Shown: positions 33,689 to 45,293, counted from the first letter of the stretch. The stretch: 64,000 nt of DNA from Ligustrum vulgare (GCA_963555705.1 OY743174.1:60720234-60784233), one strand, 5' to 3'. Made by a program: numbers and translations. The notes: generated from the sequence alone by a model not told the origin.

Positions 33689-34422
33689 CGAGGATATGAA
33701 TGAATCCGCGTGATTTGTGTTACAGTAAGAAAGGATGGAATAAAATAATGGATAAGAGGAGACAAGAATTAATGCGCCGTTCACTTTCTTGATAAAAGAA
33801 AGATTTGATGATGGGATTTGAGATTTGGAATATTTTCTTGGATTATGGGTACTGATATTTTGTTATAATAATGATAATCATGGTATAGTGTGATGATACG
33901 TGGAAAGTGAATTGGAGACCGTATCGAATTAGAGTTAATACGTATATACAAGTGAAAGAAATACTTTGCAGGAAATGTGGTGACATTTAAGTATAGAATC
34001 TTAGTTTTGGGAGATATTTGTTTACTGAATTTTGGGTTACAAATATTGGAAAGATAAGTTGATGATATTATGTTGATATGTTTGGGTATATTATGTAGAG
34101 AAAATATTCAGGTAATTCTTTGATTATTTTGGGAATTTTCGATGATAAGAAAGGAAAAATTATTATGATACGATATGTCAGTAAAGATTTGTTGAAATTT
34201 TAGAGATATATACGAATATTTGAGGTCACATGATACGATGATAAGTGACAAGTTACATGAATACTACAAGATATGATGAAATTTTTACATACGATTGGGA
34301 ATTGTTTTGATTATTTTGAGAATATTCGATGATAAGAAGAAGAGATTCTGATTAAGTATTCAGAAATTATAAGATTAAGTAAGTTTAATTTCGAGGACGA
34401 AATTATTTTAAGGAGGTAAGAT

Positions 34423-37400
34423 TATAGCGACCCAGAATTTTTATGCAATAAATAATTATTTTAATATTTAGAAAATTGTGTCGCTACTATTTCATTTATT
34501 ATTTTGAAGTTAACGCCGCGACGGATTCGTCTAGCCAAGTCAAGAAATATCGAATTTGTTCGATTTTAAATTAAAATCCGAATTTCTAAAATTATATTAT
34601 TTTAATTATTTATTTAAAGTATTATTTTCAAAATCATTTTTCAGTCCAAAATATATCAGTTTTAAATACTTTTCTTGATCGAAGTTAGTCCAATATTTAT
34701 CAAAATTGTATCATGAACCCACATATTTTTCTTCTTTACACCAAAACAATAATTCTTTATACAATTCCATCATCCAACCCATACTCCACCAATTCAATCC
34801 ACTATATCACCTATATCATTATCATCAATCACTCGTATGCATCACCTTTTCCACTAAATCAACCATCATTATGTTTCAAAACATAATGATGATACATACA
34901 TGTTCTATTTTTTTTTTTCACACCTAATTCCCCACTTTTTCTCTCCTATAATTCCTAATTAATACCACCACAATGGCTACCCAAGCTTCACGCACCCAAA
35001 CTCCAGCTCAAGTCCACCACTGTCAAGCCACCAAAACAAAGTTCTCAATTCAACATTTAAACTGCAAACACCCAAACCACCCCATTGAAATTCACTGCCA
35101 AGCTGCCATCATCCAACACTCAATTCAAATCGAATCCAATCCTCTACAAGCTACAAAACTGAAATCATGCAACAATCCAAGATTTCACCAAAGCCTAACC
35201 ACCTCAACCGCGACCTCGCACACTGCCACAGCCAGAAATCATCATCAATACCAACCACCTGCCACAGGTTAAACCACCATTATCTTCAAGATTGATCATC
35301 CGCAATTCACCAAACAATGCCACTGCAGTCTTCATAAACACCACAGCCATAGACGGCCAAACCACCTCAATCACCGGAAAATCGCCCAAAACCAAAATCA
35401 AAACCAAAACAAGAATTAAGTGAAACCATTACCTTGCCTCAGTCACCGGGTCGTTCGACCGAAGTTCCACCAGAAAAACGCAAACCAAATAAGGACCCCA
35501 GCAACTCTGGTTCTTCGCAGCCAAACCACAACGCCCAGCCTCGATTTCATTTCTGTTTCGCACCCATTTCTTGTACCTAAACCACACAAAAACTTAGTCT
35601 ATAACGCCCCGTCGCTCACCGCCACCTTACTCCGGTGTTACGCCGGCGAAATCGCCATCGGAGGATGGAACCATCGTCGACAGCCCTCGTCCTCTTCTCG
35701 CCCTTTCCTCTCTGTCTCTTCTCTGAATCTCGAAATGAATGAGAGAGAGAAGTAAAGAATTGATATTATAATTTTCATTTTCAGAATTTGCAAATTAGCC
35801 CCAAGTTTGAAAAGTGATCATTTCAGTCCCTATATTTTTAAAAGGTTTTATTTCAGTCCTTTCAGCTTTTAAACTTATCAATTTCAGCCCTTAAGTTTTA
35901 AATGAGTTTTAATCAGCCCCTATTGTTTTAAAAATATAATTTATCATTTTGAACTATATATATTCGATAGACTAAAGTGACTTATTGGCTAAGACGAAGC
36001 GTACGGAGAATTTAAAGAAATTGAAGTCATTCCCGCTCAACTTTGCACTCGTCGGATTTGAGGTAGACTCTCACTTATTAATTGATTTAAATTATGATTT
36101 CATATAAATGTCATGTGACTTGTGAAGAGTTATTTTTATGAAAGGAAATGAAAATGTATTTTCATGGAAAGAACAATGCGTAGACTCGCACTTATTAATT
36201 GATTTAAATTATGATTTCATATAAATGTCATGTGACTTGTGAAAGTCAATTTTTAAGAAAAGCAAGTATGTTTTTATGAAAGGTAAATATACCTTATGTT
36301 GTTATGAAAAGTAAGTATGTTTTTATGAAAAGAAAATATACTTTATGTTTTTACGAAAAGTAAGTATACCCTATGCTTCACGAAAATGTTTTTTTGGATC
36401 ATTGCTATGAAATCAATCTACCAAGATTGTTATGGGTCCCATATGATAAGTTATGATATGTTAAGGGGACCGGAGTTTTAGTAGCGCTACACATAAGAAT
36501 TCTTGCCACGAAGTTCGGTAACATTCTTGTGTCTCCTATGTTTATGAGGATTTGTCACGAAGTTCGGTATAATTCCTGTGTTTCCATATGTTTATGAGGA
36601 TTTACCACCTAAGTTCGGTAAAATTCCTGTCGCATATGTTTATGAGGATTTCGATCATATCTTATGTTATGATGCAATTGATCCCTATGAATTTCAAAAA
36701 TTATGCTTGGTATACTTACTACATAAGAATTCTTGCCACCTAAGTTCGGTAAAATTCTAGGATTTCGATCTTATCCTATGTTATGATGAAAACTTACTGT
36801 TATTATGATTTTACTGCATAAAGAATTCTTGCCACCTAAGTTCGGTAAAGTTCTTGTGTCTCCCTATGTTTATGAGGATTTCAATCCTATCTTATGTTAT
36901 GCTTTCAAAAGAAATTATGATTGGCATAATTAAAATGTTTTTATAAGTATATGGTTTTCAAAGAGCTGTTTTCAAAGAGCTATTTTCAAAGAGCCTATGA
37001 TTTGCAAAATATGTCCCGTGCTGTAATGCACAATATGAGTTTTATCAATAGTAGTTTTATAAAGAAGCTCTATCAATGCCCGTTTTATAAAGAGCCGGAA
37101 TTTATGTGTTTAATCATCTTATAAATTAAATTAATTTGCGATGAGTCTACTGAGTATTTCCCCCATGAAATACTCACCCTACTTTTTAACAGTTTTGCAG
37201 ATTTCGGAGACGGTGGCGAGCGATGAATGATGGTGGCAATAATCGTTGAACGGTTGAAAGTTTGACGTTAATGATTTCCGTATTTTCCAAACAATCGAAT
37301 AATTTAGAGAAGTTCATTTATTTGAGAAATTATGATATTGGCAATTTCTTTACAATATTAATGGTTCGATTTACTATTTCAAATGGTTTCATAAATGTTT

Positions 37401-37538
37401 TCAATTTTAGCGGCCATTACAGTTTATTTAATGTTGCCAAAAATGAATTTCAATTATTTCTTCCGCAAAAATATTATTCGAAAAATTTAGACAGAAAATG
37501 ACGTAGTGAATCGGGTATACGGAACTCGGGGCGCTACA
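34423..37538 (+). repeat. E2 right LTR (3116 bp)
   Basis: The right LTR pairs with 27830-30944 and is preceded by the purine tract AAGGAGGTAAGA. Differences include single substitutions near 36552, 36657, 36921 and 37050. It is followed by CTCTG. Confidence 0.9.
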
Positions 37539-37543
37539 CTCTG

Positions 37544-38013
37544 TGTGCATCACATGCTTTTGGCAGAAGAAATATTAAAGCTTGCAAATGACGGAATAAG
37601 AGTGCATATACCAATCTAAATGGGCCTAACTACCCTCTTGGATTCTTGAATGTTCACTTGTTACCAATTTTTAACTGGGAAAATTGAATAATATATTCAA
37701 AATGATGTAATGAGATATCTCAATTCATACTTGGAACATCGCGAACTATAAACAAATTTTCCATATAATTATGAAAAAATAATTTTAAAAAAAAATACTC
37801 AACTCTTCCTACCAAATAGAAGGTACAGAAGTCAAAGTCCTGTTAAGGAATTTATCGATCTAATAGCCATTAGATGCCAATAACCTGTAATTCTTTTTAC
37901 TAACAAACCAATTGGCAACAGAGCCTATATGTGACCGGCCTGCAAGCAGATCTGACCACTAGCCAAAACCACTAAATGGCTCTTTTCTTTCTTTTTCCTT
38001 CCTCCTTAGGTTG
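37544..38013. other. Flank of E2, nothing recognised
   Basis: Joined to the sequence before 27825, this would restore the pre-insertion locus. I see no coding exon in it. Confidence 0.4.
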
Positions 38014-38480
38014 TGTTGATACATAAAAATACCCAATTCAAAGATCCAATGAAATGGCACAATGAACAAGGCCCATTTGAAGAGTTTAGGGAATATGTTC
38101 AAATGAACCTACCTGCAAGCCCACAAGCAGAGCGATGGAGCGAGGAGACTAACATCACCCGAGCCTGGAAAAAGCCCAAAGTCTGGAAGAACATGGTGAC
38201 TCATTATTATAAAATGGCAGTTATTAAGTAGTTAATGGGCAACCTTATAACATTCTCACGATCCGGGAAATTTGGTTGAGTATTGGAAGTAATGTCAACA
38301 GTTATACACGGCAGTTTCTTGACAAGTCATCCATTATCCAGAAATTGGGTGGTTACAGAGCGATATAGTGGTTCACAAGAAGTTTCGGAAGAGGAAAACT
38401 GTTCAAGGAGTATAAAAGAGAAAAGAAAATATGGAAGAAGGGACCAATGAATTAACTCTCAAACAGAGAATATGTAATTT
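38014..38480 (+). repeat. Gypsy LTR fragment (left remnant)
   Basis: The fragment starts TGTTGATACATAAAAATACC and matches 56467-56935 throughout, ending near AGAGAATATGTAATTTT. The U5 end and PBS are missing; gag sequence follows almost directly, so there has been an internal deletion. Confidence 0.7.
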
Positions 38481-38489
38481 TCACATTTC

Positions 38490-39262
38490 ACTTGGGAGAA
38501 GTTTCCACTCTAGAACATGTAGGGAAATTTACATTGCAATGCAGTGAAGTAAATGATTATCAGAAGATGAGACTATTCCACAGTTCATTTATAGAAGTGG
38601 CTTTCTCATAGCTTGTCAGCAAATTCTGTGTAGACATGGTTACAATTGGAGCATTTATTCCATGCTCAATTTTATAAAACTAAGTCTGAAGTGACCTTAG
38701 CCGATTTGGAAAATTTGCATCAAATGTCCAATGAATGGGCAGAAGGTTTTCTTCAAAGATTCAAAACGACAGAAGCAAAAGTTTTGTTCCTTTGCTTGAG
38801 AAGAAATTTGTCAAGATCGCTCAAATTTGTTTGAGTTTTAACATGAAAAAGAAGTTCCAAGATAGAGAATTTCCTGACTTATTCCAGTTGAGTGCTAATA
38901 TGAACGTCTAATAAGAGAAGAAGAAGAACAACAACAACAACAAATGAAAAATTCTAACAAAGGGACTTACTATAGAGGCCCGAATTTTGACGTCCACATG
39001 GTTGATGATGAATATTATGATCAAACCGAAGTATGTCTAGCTGAACTAGTTAAGGGGGATGTGTATACTCGCCCTTTAGCAGCTGAATCGAACGCTATGG
39101 TTAAAAATGAGCCTATAGGGGATAAAAACAAAAGGGCTAGGGTGTTTTCATTTTATGTGACTAAGGCTGACCTTATATTTGACAAATTATATAAGGATCA
39201 ACAAATAAAGTTGAGCGATAACTATAAATTACCAAACCTTGAGCAATTTAAATATAAAGTTG
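38490..39262 (+). pseudogene. Gypsy gag remnant
   Basis: Broken plus-strand frames read STLEHVGKFTLQC, FHAQFYKTKSEVTLADLENL and MSNEWAEGFLQRFK. These are typical of the plant Gypsy retrotransposon Gag core, in which capsid-like helices end with the LADL...E.FLQRFK region. A second frame (about 38944-39260) has NKGTYYRGPNF, FYVTKADLIFDKLYKDQQI and KLPNLEQFK, the linker that normally precedes the zinc finger and protease. Stops and frameshifts separate them. Pol is absent. Confidence 0.75.
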
Positions 39263-40534
39263 ACCTTATATTTGCATTAATTTCTGTAAGTTCGGAAAAT
39301 TCATCAGCCTGTTCATTGGCCCATCGCCTTTGTACGTTTTGGACCCTTGCGAGAGGTAGCCTTATACTGCAATTTGGATTCGCCGACGAGATGGTGGTCG
39401 GAATCGGTTGAGCTCGTCACTTCTCTGTGACCGATAAGTTACCTGGTTACCAATTGGAAGGGACAACATAGGACCCTACTCCCTATTTGCGGGATGTACC
39501 TTACACTAAATATCGGAATCACCGGCGAGATGGGTGGTCGGAATCTGTTGGTTTCCCTTTGTTCTATGGCCGTGGGGAGATAAGGGTTTGAGAGGTTTGG
39601 AGATTTGAAAACGACTTTGGAATGGAGAGGTTCAGTGATTGGGCGTGGGAGTAAAAGTGAGTTACTTAAGGGGCAATTTGGTAATATTAAGGTGGGTTGT
39701 GAGAAGGGTTGTGGGGAAATGGTTGTGAAAGTAGCAATAACTCTATGCCAATTGCTAGGGGAATGAGATAAGAATAGGAGTTATTCATGGCTATGAAGGG
39801 TTTATACTTCCTGCATTTGGCAACAAACTGAATTTATCATTCATACGGCTATGACTACAACATTTATTTATTTATTTTTATCAAACTTATTAATGGCATT
39901 TTGTTGCACCTTCTGTATTTTTTTATTTTTTATTTTTAAATTGTGGTCACAAGCATCTGTAGTTTCCTTTCATTGTTCAGATGATTTTGCTGATTCTAAA
40001 TTGATCTCAATCTATTGAGTTGTGCACAAGACCAGCTTATCCAAGACTACCCTCCATGTGAAATAAAAAATAAGTCGTTAAGAGCTCTTGCATTTTGCAT
40101 AGAATGCAGTATTTAAGGACACAGATAATGAAATTGGCAGAGGATGCAATATAAGAAGAGTGAAATCTCAGGTTCTCTCATGAGAACTTTTCCCTTACTA
40201 GCTGTCTGAATGGTGAATAGTTCGACATGGTAGGGCAGTAGTAAGGGTAGTAATACGTGAAATATTGTACCTTATCCTGTTATAATACTGAAATCAGACA
40301 GTAGCCCCCTTTTCCATTTAATTGTTTCTCGGGTTAAACTTGTAAGGGCATCACCGGGCTTCTATAGATACATTTTAGTTATTAAATGAGGGGTTTGTTT
40401 ATCTTGTGTGTTATTGTGCGGGCAAGATATTGGTACAGGGATTCAACATGAAGTAGTCTGTTGTAAATAGGACTTTCATCATGATTCTCAACTATTTAGG
40501 AATATAGTGATGTTAGATGGGTTTCCCAAGGAGG
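39263..40534. other. Unassigned sequence before the three-LTR array
   Basis: The coding look of gag is lost abruptly at 39263. The rest, including a GC-richer part at 39300-39600, shows no recognisable domain. No 5' metacaspase exon could be found here. Confidence 0.4.
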
Positions 40535-40539
40535 CAAGG

Positions 40540-41172
40540 TGATGAGATTCGAAGCGCGGAAGAAACGCCGAAAAGTTCCGAACTCAGGTTGTGGTTGGAC
40601 GGATGAATCATGACCCGATATTCACGACGCGATGGCTCGACGATGCGGAATAAAGAACCACGAATTTCGAAACACCACAAGGATTTGCCCAATCTCCTTG
40701 ATAAGTCTCTGATTTGAACGCCACAAATATTCTCGCGAATATTTGATAAATTCGAGATTAACGCCACAAGATAATCAATCTTGATAAGTTTGGGTTTGTA
40801 ATGTGAATCCACACATTAAACAATTGAAAAACATTCAATCTCTGTTTTATTTAATCATCAAAGTCTTTTTTTACAATGAATCAAAAAGGCGTATAAATAA
40901 GCAAAATAAAACCCTAATCGCTAATTTACTCAAAATAGAATTCTAACTAACCTAAAATAGCTAAAAACTGATAAGGAAATAAAATATTTCGAAATCTTTA
41001 AACTCCACAGCGGTGCACGTCCAGAAGCAGTCTTACAGCCGTGAGTGTCTTCTTTACGGCCGTAAATTGTGTAATTGAAATATTTACGGCCGTGAGGATT
41101 TTGGCTACGGCCGTAAGTCTTTTTTTATCCGGTTATGAATTAGACAGAGAATAGGTTACGGCCGTGATCCTT
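40540..41172 (-). repeat. Truncated LTR copy 1 of the array
   Basis: It matches the other two copies from TGATGAGATTCG up to GATCCTTGACA and then breaks off, missing roughly the last 100 bp including the perfect palindrome. One TTACGGCCGT site is mutated to TTACAGCCGT near 41033. Confidence 0.85.
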
Positions 41173-41727
41173 GACAGAATAATTGTATAGATTACTTACT
41201 TTAGATAATAAAACTGATTTTTACTACCCAAATAAAAAATTTTGAAAAATACTTCATTGTTACTAAAAAAAAATTGAAAAGTATCATAGGTATAATACTG
41301 TGATACTAACATATTTGAGAAGTATCAAAAGTATCAGATTATGATACTTCACGTGATTATGAAGTATTTTTCAGCTTTTATGATTTTATTGTAAGTAATT
41401 TTTTATTTTATAAAATTCAAGTAAATTTCAATTTGATCTCTAAAAGTATGGTAATTATGTGAATAGCCCCGAAAATTCGACAACGAACACAACAAAACAA
41501 ACGGAACTTAATTCGGATAAGAATTAAGCAAAACAAACACTTTTGAATTTTGTTGGATTTTTATATGGATCAAACAAAGAAAAAATTTACTGGCACGAAG
41601 AACAAGAAAAGAAAGAAAAGAAAGACTCAACAACAAGATATGGATGATTTTTATGGGACTCGATGATAAACATAAAAATTAAACTGGATAGAAAAACCTG
41701 AATTCAGAGTCCAGCACTGATACCAAA
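41173..41727. other. Internal remnant between LTR copies 1 and 2
   Basis: About 41475-41727 equals 43690-43954, the region next to the PBS in element sense. About 41173-41470 is AT-rich, carries repeated AGTATCA/TGATACT words and matches nothing else here. No coding sequence. Confidence 0.55.
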
Positions 41728-42539
41728 TGATGAGATTCGAAGCGCGGAAGAAACGCCGGAAAGTTCCGAACCCAAGTTGTGGATGGACGGTGGACGAGGT
41801 TCGAAGCGCGGAAGAAACGCCGGAAAGTTCCGAACTCAGGTTGTGGTTGGACGGATGAATCATGACCCGATATTCACGACGCGATGGCTCGACGATGCGG
41901 AATAAAGAACCACGACTTTCGAAACACCACAAGGATTTGCCCAATCTCCTTGATAAGTCTCTGATTTGAACGCCACAAATATTCTCGCGAATATTTGATA
42001 AATTCGAGATGAACGCCACAAGATAATCAATCTTGATAAGTTTGGATTTGTAATGTGAATCCACACATTAAACAATTGAAAAACATTCAATCTCTGTTTT
42101 ATTTAATCATCAAAGTCTTTTTTTACAATGAATCAAAAAGGCGTATAAATAAGCAAAATAAAACCCTAATCGCTAATTTACTCAAAATAGAATTCTAACT
42201 AACCTAAAATAGCTAAAAACTGATAAGGAAATAAAATATTTCGAAATCTTTAAACTCCACAGCGGCGCACGTCCAGAAGCAGTCTTACGGCCGTGAGTGT
42301 CTTCTTTACGGCCGTAAATTGTGTAATTGAAATATTTACGGCCGTGAGGATTTTGGCTACGGCCGCAAGTCTTTTTTTATCCGGTTATGAATTAGACAGA
42401 GAATAGGTTACGGTCGTGATCCTTGACATTACGGCCGTAATGTCAAAACTGGTCCTTTTTTTCTTTGTTTGGCTTGAATATTTGAATTTTCCCGTCAAGC
42501 CTGCTATGACTCCGATTGTCGAGGGTCCGGATCACATCA
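41728..42539 (-). repeat. LTR copy 2 of the array (812 bp)
   Basis: It is longer than copy 3 mainly because of a direct duplication of about 60 bp at its left end (GCGCGGAAGAAACGCCGGAAA occurs twice, 41740 and 41807) and one extra TTACGGCCGT-bounded segment near 42290. In element sense it is preceded by AAGAAGCAGGGTA, a plausible polypurine tract. Confidence 0.85.
42423..42446. promoter_or_regulatory. Perfect 24-bp palindrome centred on CGGCCG
   Basis: TTGACATTACGG followed by its exact reverse complement. It is the most perfect of several TTACGGCCGTAA-like sites in this LTR. The identical copy is at 44565-44588. Possible roles are a dyad protein-binding site or an RNA/DNA hairpin; both are inference. 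Confidence 0.6.
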
Positions 42540-42744
42540 TACCCTGCTTCTTTAGGATGATTCGTCCCGAATCATAGCTTTGTTCCTGGTGTTCCACTTC
42601 ACCTCCTGGATCAAACGGAAAATTTCTGCTTCCATGCCATAAATTCAATAAATTGGAATCCTTTGATTTGCAAACACGGAAGAGATGGAGCTTGAACTCC
42701 CTTTGCCATTCGTAGCGTGGTTGAAGCTTCCAATCATAATTAAC

Positions 42745-43527
42745 CTACAAAAAATATTTAAACAAAATGGGGAGGGACATGTTAGCTTCATGAGGTACAA
42801 GGTATGGATCCTTGTATTCATGACAAACCACCACCAACTCCACTTCTTGAACCACGAGGCTCTTCTCTTCGCCTCTTTCCTCCTTTGCAATTTCTTGTTC
42901 AATTTTTTTATCTTCAAACTCAACCACATCTCCGACCTCCACATTTGAATCACCATGTTCATGTACTATCTCATCACTACCAAAATGTGGAACTTCCAAT
43001 TCAAAGCTCAAAATTTGAACTTCTACCTCAACTTCCAATTCCTCATCATATTTTGGAGTTTGATCACCTAACTCCACGTTTTCATCACTTACCACAAAAT
43101 TCGGGGTCTCTTCAACTAATTCATGCCTCAAGCCTCCCTCCTTCTTTTCAACTTTCATATCCCGAGGCTCAACATGATTTTCAACATGATTTTCACTCTC
43201 TTCTAACCATCTAATTACCGCCTTTCGTTTTTCCTCCTTTTTTCGCAATTTAGTCAAATATTTTCTTTCTGCCTCCCGTTCACATCTCAATCTTTCCTCA
43301 TAAATTTCTTTATGAATTTTCAAAATTGCTTTTGGATCAATCTCAGCTCCTCTCTTAACCCCGATTCCATCCCTAGGTTTAGGATCACGCCTATAATCAC
43401 TACGATTTGCTTGAAATCGTCCCTTTTTCAATTTCCCTTCCCTTTCATCTAATTTATCCAACCTAACCAAAGCTTCATTCAACAATCTCCACATACGATC
43501 TTTGGCGTTTTCATGAGAATTGGACAT
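42745..43527 (-). CDS. Charged 260-residue protein of the non-autonomous LTR element
   Basis: This is the only long frame of the array element. It is taken from the ATG at 43527 (MSNSHENAKDRMWRLLNEAL) because the upstream extension is low-complexity, U-rich leader. The N-terminal half is basic and probably coiled-coil (repeats of RLxxLDERExxLKKG, EEKRKAVIRWLEE); the C-terminal half is strongly acidic (EELEVEVEVQ, VEVGDVVEFEDKK). No zinc knuckle, protease or RT motif is present. It sits between PBS and polypurine tract, where Gag would be, so it may be a Gag-like or accessory protein of a TR-GAG/LARD-type family. I do not recognise it. The frame is intact. Confidence 0.6.
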   Translation of the reverse strand: MSNSHENAKDRMWRLLNEALVRLDKLDEREGKLKKGRFQANRSDYRRDPKPRDGIGVKRGAEIDPKAILKIHKEIYEERLRCEREAERKYLTKLRKKEEKRKAVIRWLEESENHVENHVEPRDMKVEKKEGGLRHELVEETPNFVVSDENVELGDQTPKYDEELEVEVEVQILSFELEVPHFGSDEIVHEHGDSNVEVGDVVEFEDKKIEQEIAKEERGEEKSLVVQEVELVVVCHEYKDPYLVPHEANMSLPILFKYFL

Positions 43528-43940
43528 TGTGAAATTTTTTGTGGAAGGACACAGAAAATAATAATGAAAACAAAGGATCAAGAAATTCAAGAAAGTGGTT
43601 CTTGAATGGACTCTTTTTTTTTTTTTTTGAATTTTAGGATGAATTTTCGGAATAAATAAAATAATAAAAAAAATAATTTTTTTTTTTAATAAATCCGAAA
43701 ATTCGACAACGAACACTACAAAACAAACGGAACTTAATTCGGATAAGAATTAAACAAAACAAACACTTTTGAATTTTGTTGGATTTTTATATGAATCAAA
43801 CAAAGAAAAAATTTACTGGTACGAAGAACAAGAAAATCAAGAAAAGAAAGACTCAACAACAAGATATGGATGATTTTTTATGGGACTCGATGATAGACAT
43901 AAAAATTAAACTGGATAGAAAAACCTGAATTCAGAGTCCA

Positions 43941-43952
43941 GCTCTGATACCA
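43941..43952 (-). other. Primer-binding site of the array element
   Basis: The complement reads TGGTATCAGAGC, two bases inside LTR copy 3. The equivalent site at about 41714-41725 reads TGGTATCAGTGC and is damaged. Confidence 0.85.
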
Positions 43953-43954
43953 AA

Positions 43955-44681
43955 TGATAAGATTCGAAGCGCGGAAGAAACGTCGAAAAGTTCCGAACTC
44001 AGGTTGTGGTTGGACGGATGAATCATGACCCGATATTCACGACGCGATGGCTTGACGATGCGGAATAAAGAATCACGACTTTCGAAACACCACAAGGATT
44101 TGCCCAATCTCCTTGATAAGTCTCTGATTTGAACGCCACAAATATTCTCGCGAATATTTGATAAATTCGAGATGAACGCCACAAGATAATCAATCTTGAT
44201 AAGTTTGGGTTTGTAATGTGAATCCACACATTAAACAATTGAAAAACATTCAATCTCTGTTTTATTTAATCATCAAAGTCTTTTTTTACAATGAATCAAA
44301 AAGGCGTATAAATAAGTAAAATAAAACCCTAATCGCTAATTTACTCAAAATAGAATTCTAACTAACCTAAAATAGCTAAAAACTGATAAGGAAATAAAAT
44401 ATTTCGAAATCTTTAAACTCCACAGCGGCGCACGTCCAGAAGCAGTCTTACGGCCGTAAATTGTGTAATTGAAATATTTACGGCCGTGAGGATTTTGGCT
44501 ACGGCCGTAAGTCTTTTTTTATCCGGTTATGAATTAGACAGAGAATAGGTTACGGCCGTGATCCTTGACATTACGGCCGTAATGTCAAAACTGGTCCTTT
44601 TTTTCTTTGTTTGGCTTGAATATTTGAATTTTTCCGTCAAGCCTGCTATGACTCTGATTGTCGAGGGTCCGGATCACATCA
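43955..44681 (-). repeat. LTR copy 3 of the array (727 bp)
   Basis: This is the element-sense 5' LTR. It contains four or five TTACGGCCGT sites including the 24-bp palindrome (44565-44588). It is followed by the CAAGG duplication. Confidence 0.85.
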
Positions 44682-44686
44682 CAAGG

Positions 44687-45293
44687 ACTATGGAGTGCTA
44701 TTTATTTTGTCCCTATGATTTGGTCGCAATCGAAAGGAGTCATGGTGGTTACTTGTAACCCCTCCTGGTGGAAATTGTTTATTGCTTTGCTCGCTGTGAC
44801 GATAGAAATAACCTCCTCCAGAGAGGCAGGAGAAGGTATGTACATGCTAGTAAGGGGGCTCAAACTTGTCTCAATATCAGTTATGTTATTCAGTCCCTTT
44901 GATCACGGGGAGCCATATAGGGTATTTTTGGTCTGCTTCCTGTAATTAATAATTAAAACTGTTTCTTGACTGCAAAATTAGCCAACATGCATCGATAACA
45001 GTGATTTTACTTGAACAGTGCTGAACATTAAAACAAAGTAGACATGCTTCTATCAATGTTAGTGCTGGTACTGAACTACTCCTGGTTAAGTTACTAGTTA
45101 CAACAGTATATTAGCTAATGCCTTCTTATTTTCAACCTTTCATCTCTTGGGTTTTGTGCGTGGGTGGTGGTGTTGTAAAAAAGTTTTCTGGTCATTTTCT
45201 TGCTCATGATAAGCAAGTTGTAAAAGCTCATTCGTTTTACATCTCAAAATTTCAACCACTTGATTTCTTTCATTTGTTGTTCTCAAAATGCAG
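44687..45293. other. Intron or upstream sequence of the metacaspase gene
   Basis: No upstream metacaspase exon (LSD1-type zinc finger or the start of the p20 domain) is visible. It ends in a pyrimidine-rich tract and the AAAATGCAG acceptor. Confidence 0.5.

Larger units (their letters stand above)
31776..33740 (-). other. Foreign two-gene insert inside E2
   Basis: E1 and E2 internal regions align up to about 31770 and again from about 33740, but not between. The insert reads sensibly only on the minus strand. In order: a TATA-like box, a 183-codon frame, a spacer with AATAAA-like words and a second TATA-like box, a LOG reading frame, three diverged repeats, and AATAAAA at 31814-31820. It is transcriptionally antisense to the retroelement. 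Exact junctions cannot be fixed because both edges show weak similarity to E1. Confidence 0.65.
27830..37538 (+). mobile_element. E2: LARD-like LTR retrotransposon carrying foreign genes
   Basis: A 9709-bp element is bounded by CTCTG (27825-27829 and 37539-37543). The LTRs are 3115 and 3116 bp with the same TATAGCGACC/GGGCGCTACA termini as E1. The PBS and polypurine tract are intact, and there is no gag-pol beyond the last codons of a pol tail (FEDEIILRR then stop, about 34390-34420). The internal region carries about 1.95 kb of unrelated sequence (about 31776-33740) holding two minus-strand genes. It also lacks E1 sequence 8576-9037, with AAGAAG at both ends of the missing part. Confidence 0.9.
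40540..44681 (-). mobile_element. Three-LTR retrotransposon array within one target duplication
   Basis: CAAGG occurs directly outside both ends (40535-40539 and 44682-44686). In element (minus) sense the order is: LTR (44681-43955), PBS, internal region with one ORF, LTR (42539-41728), a second PBS (one base changed), a short internal remnant, and a truncated LTR (41172-40540). Complete LTRs begin TGATGTGATCCGG and end CGAATC.TATCA or CGAATCTCATCA. A single outer target duplication with three LTRs points to unequal recombination between elements, or to a nested insertion followed by loss. No RT or integrase is present. Confidence 0.8.

Noticed and set aside
30945..34422. E2 as an endogenous pararetrovirus because of the tRNA-Met site and virus-like ORF
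   Set aside because: Clear LTRs, target duplication and polypurine tract show an LTR retrotransposon. No caulimovirid RT, coat or movement motif is present; only the inserted cassette could be viral.
37544..45290. Search for the missing N-terminal metacaspase exons
   Set aside because: No CxxC LSD1-type finger or start-of-p20 motif could be read in any frame, so none is annotated.
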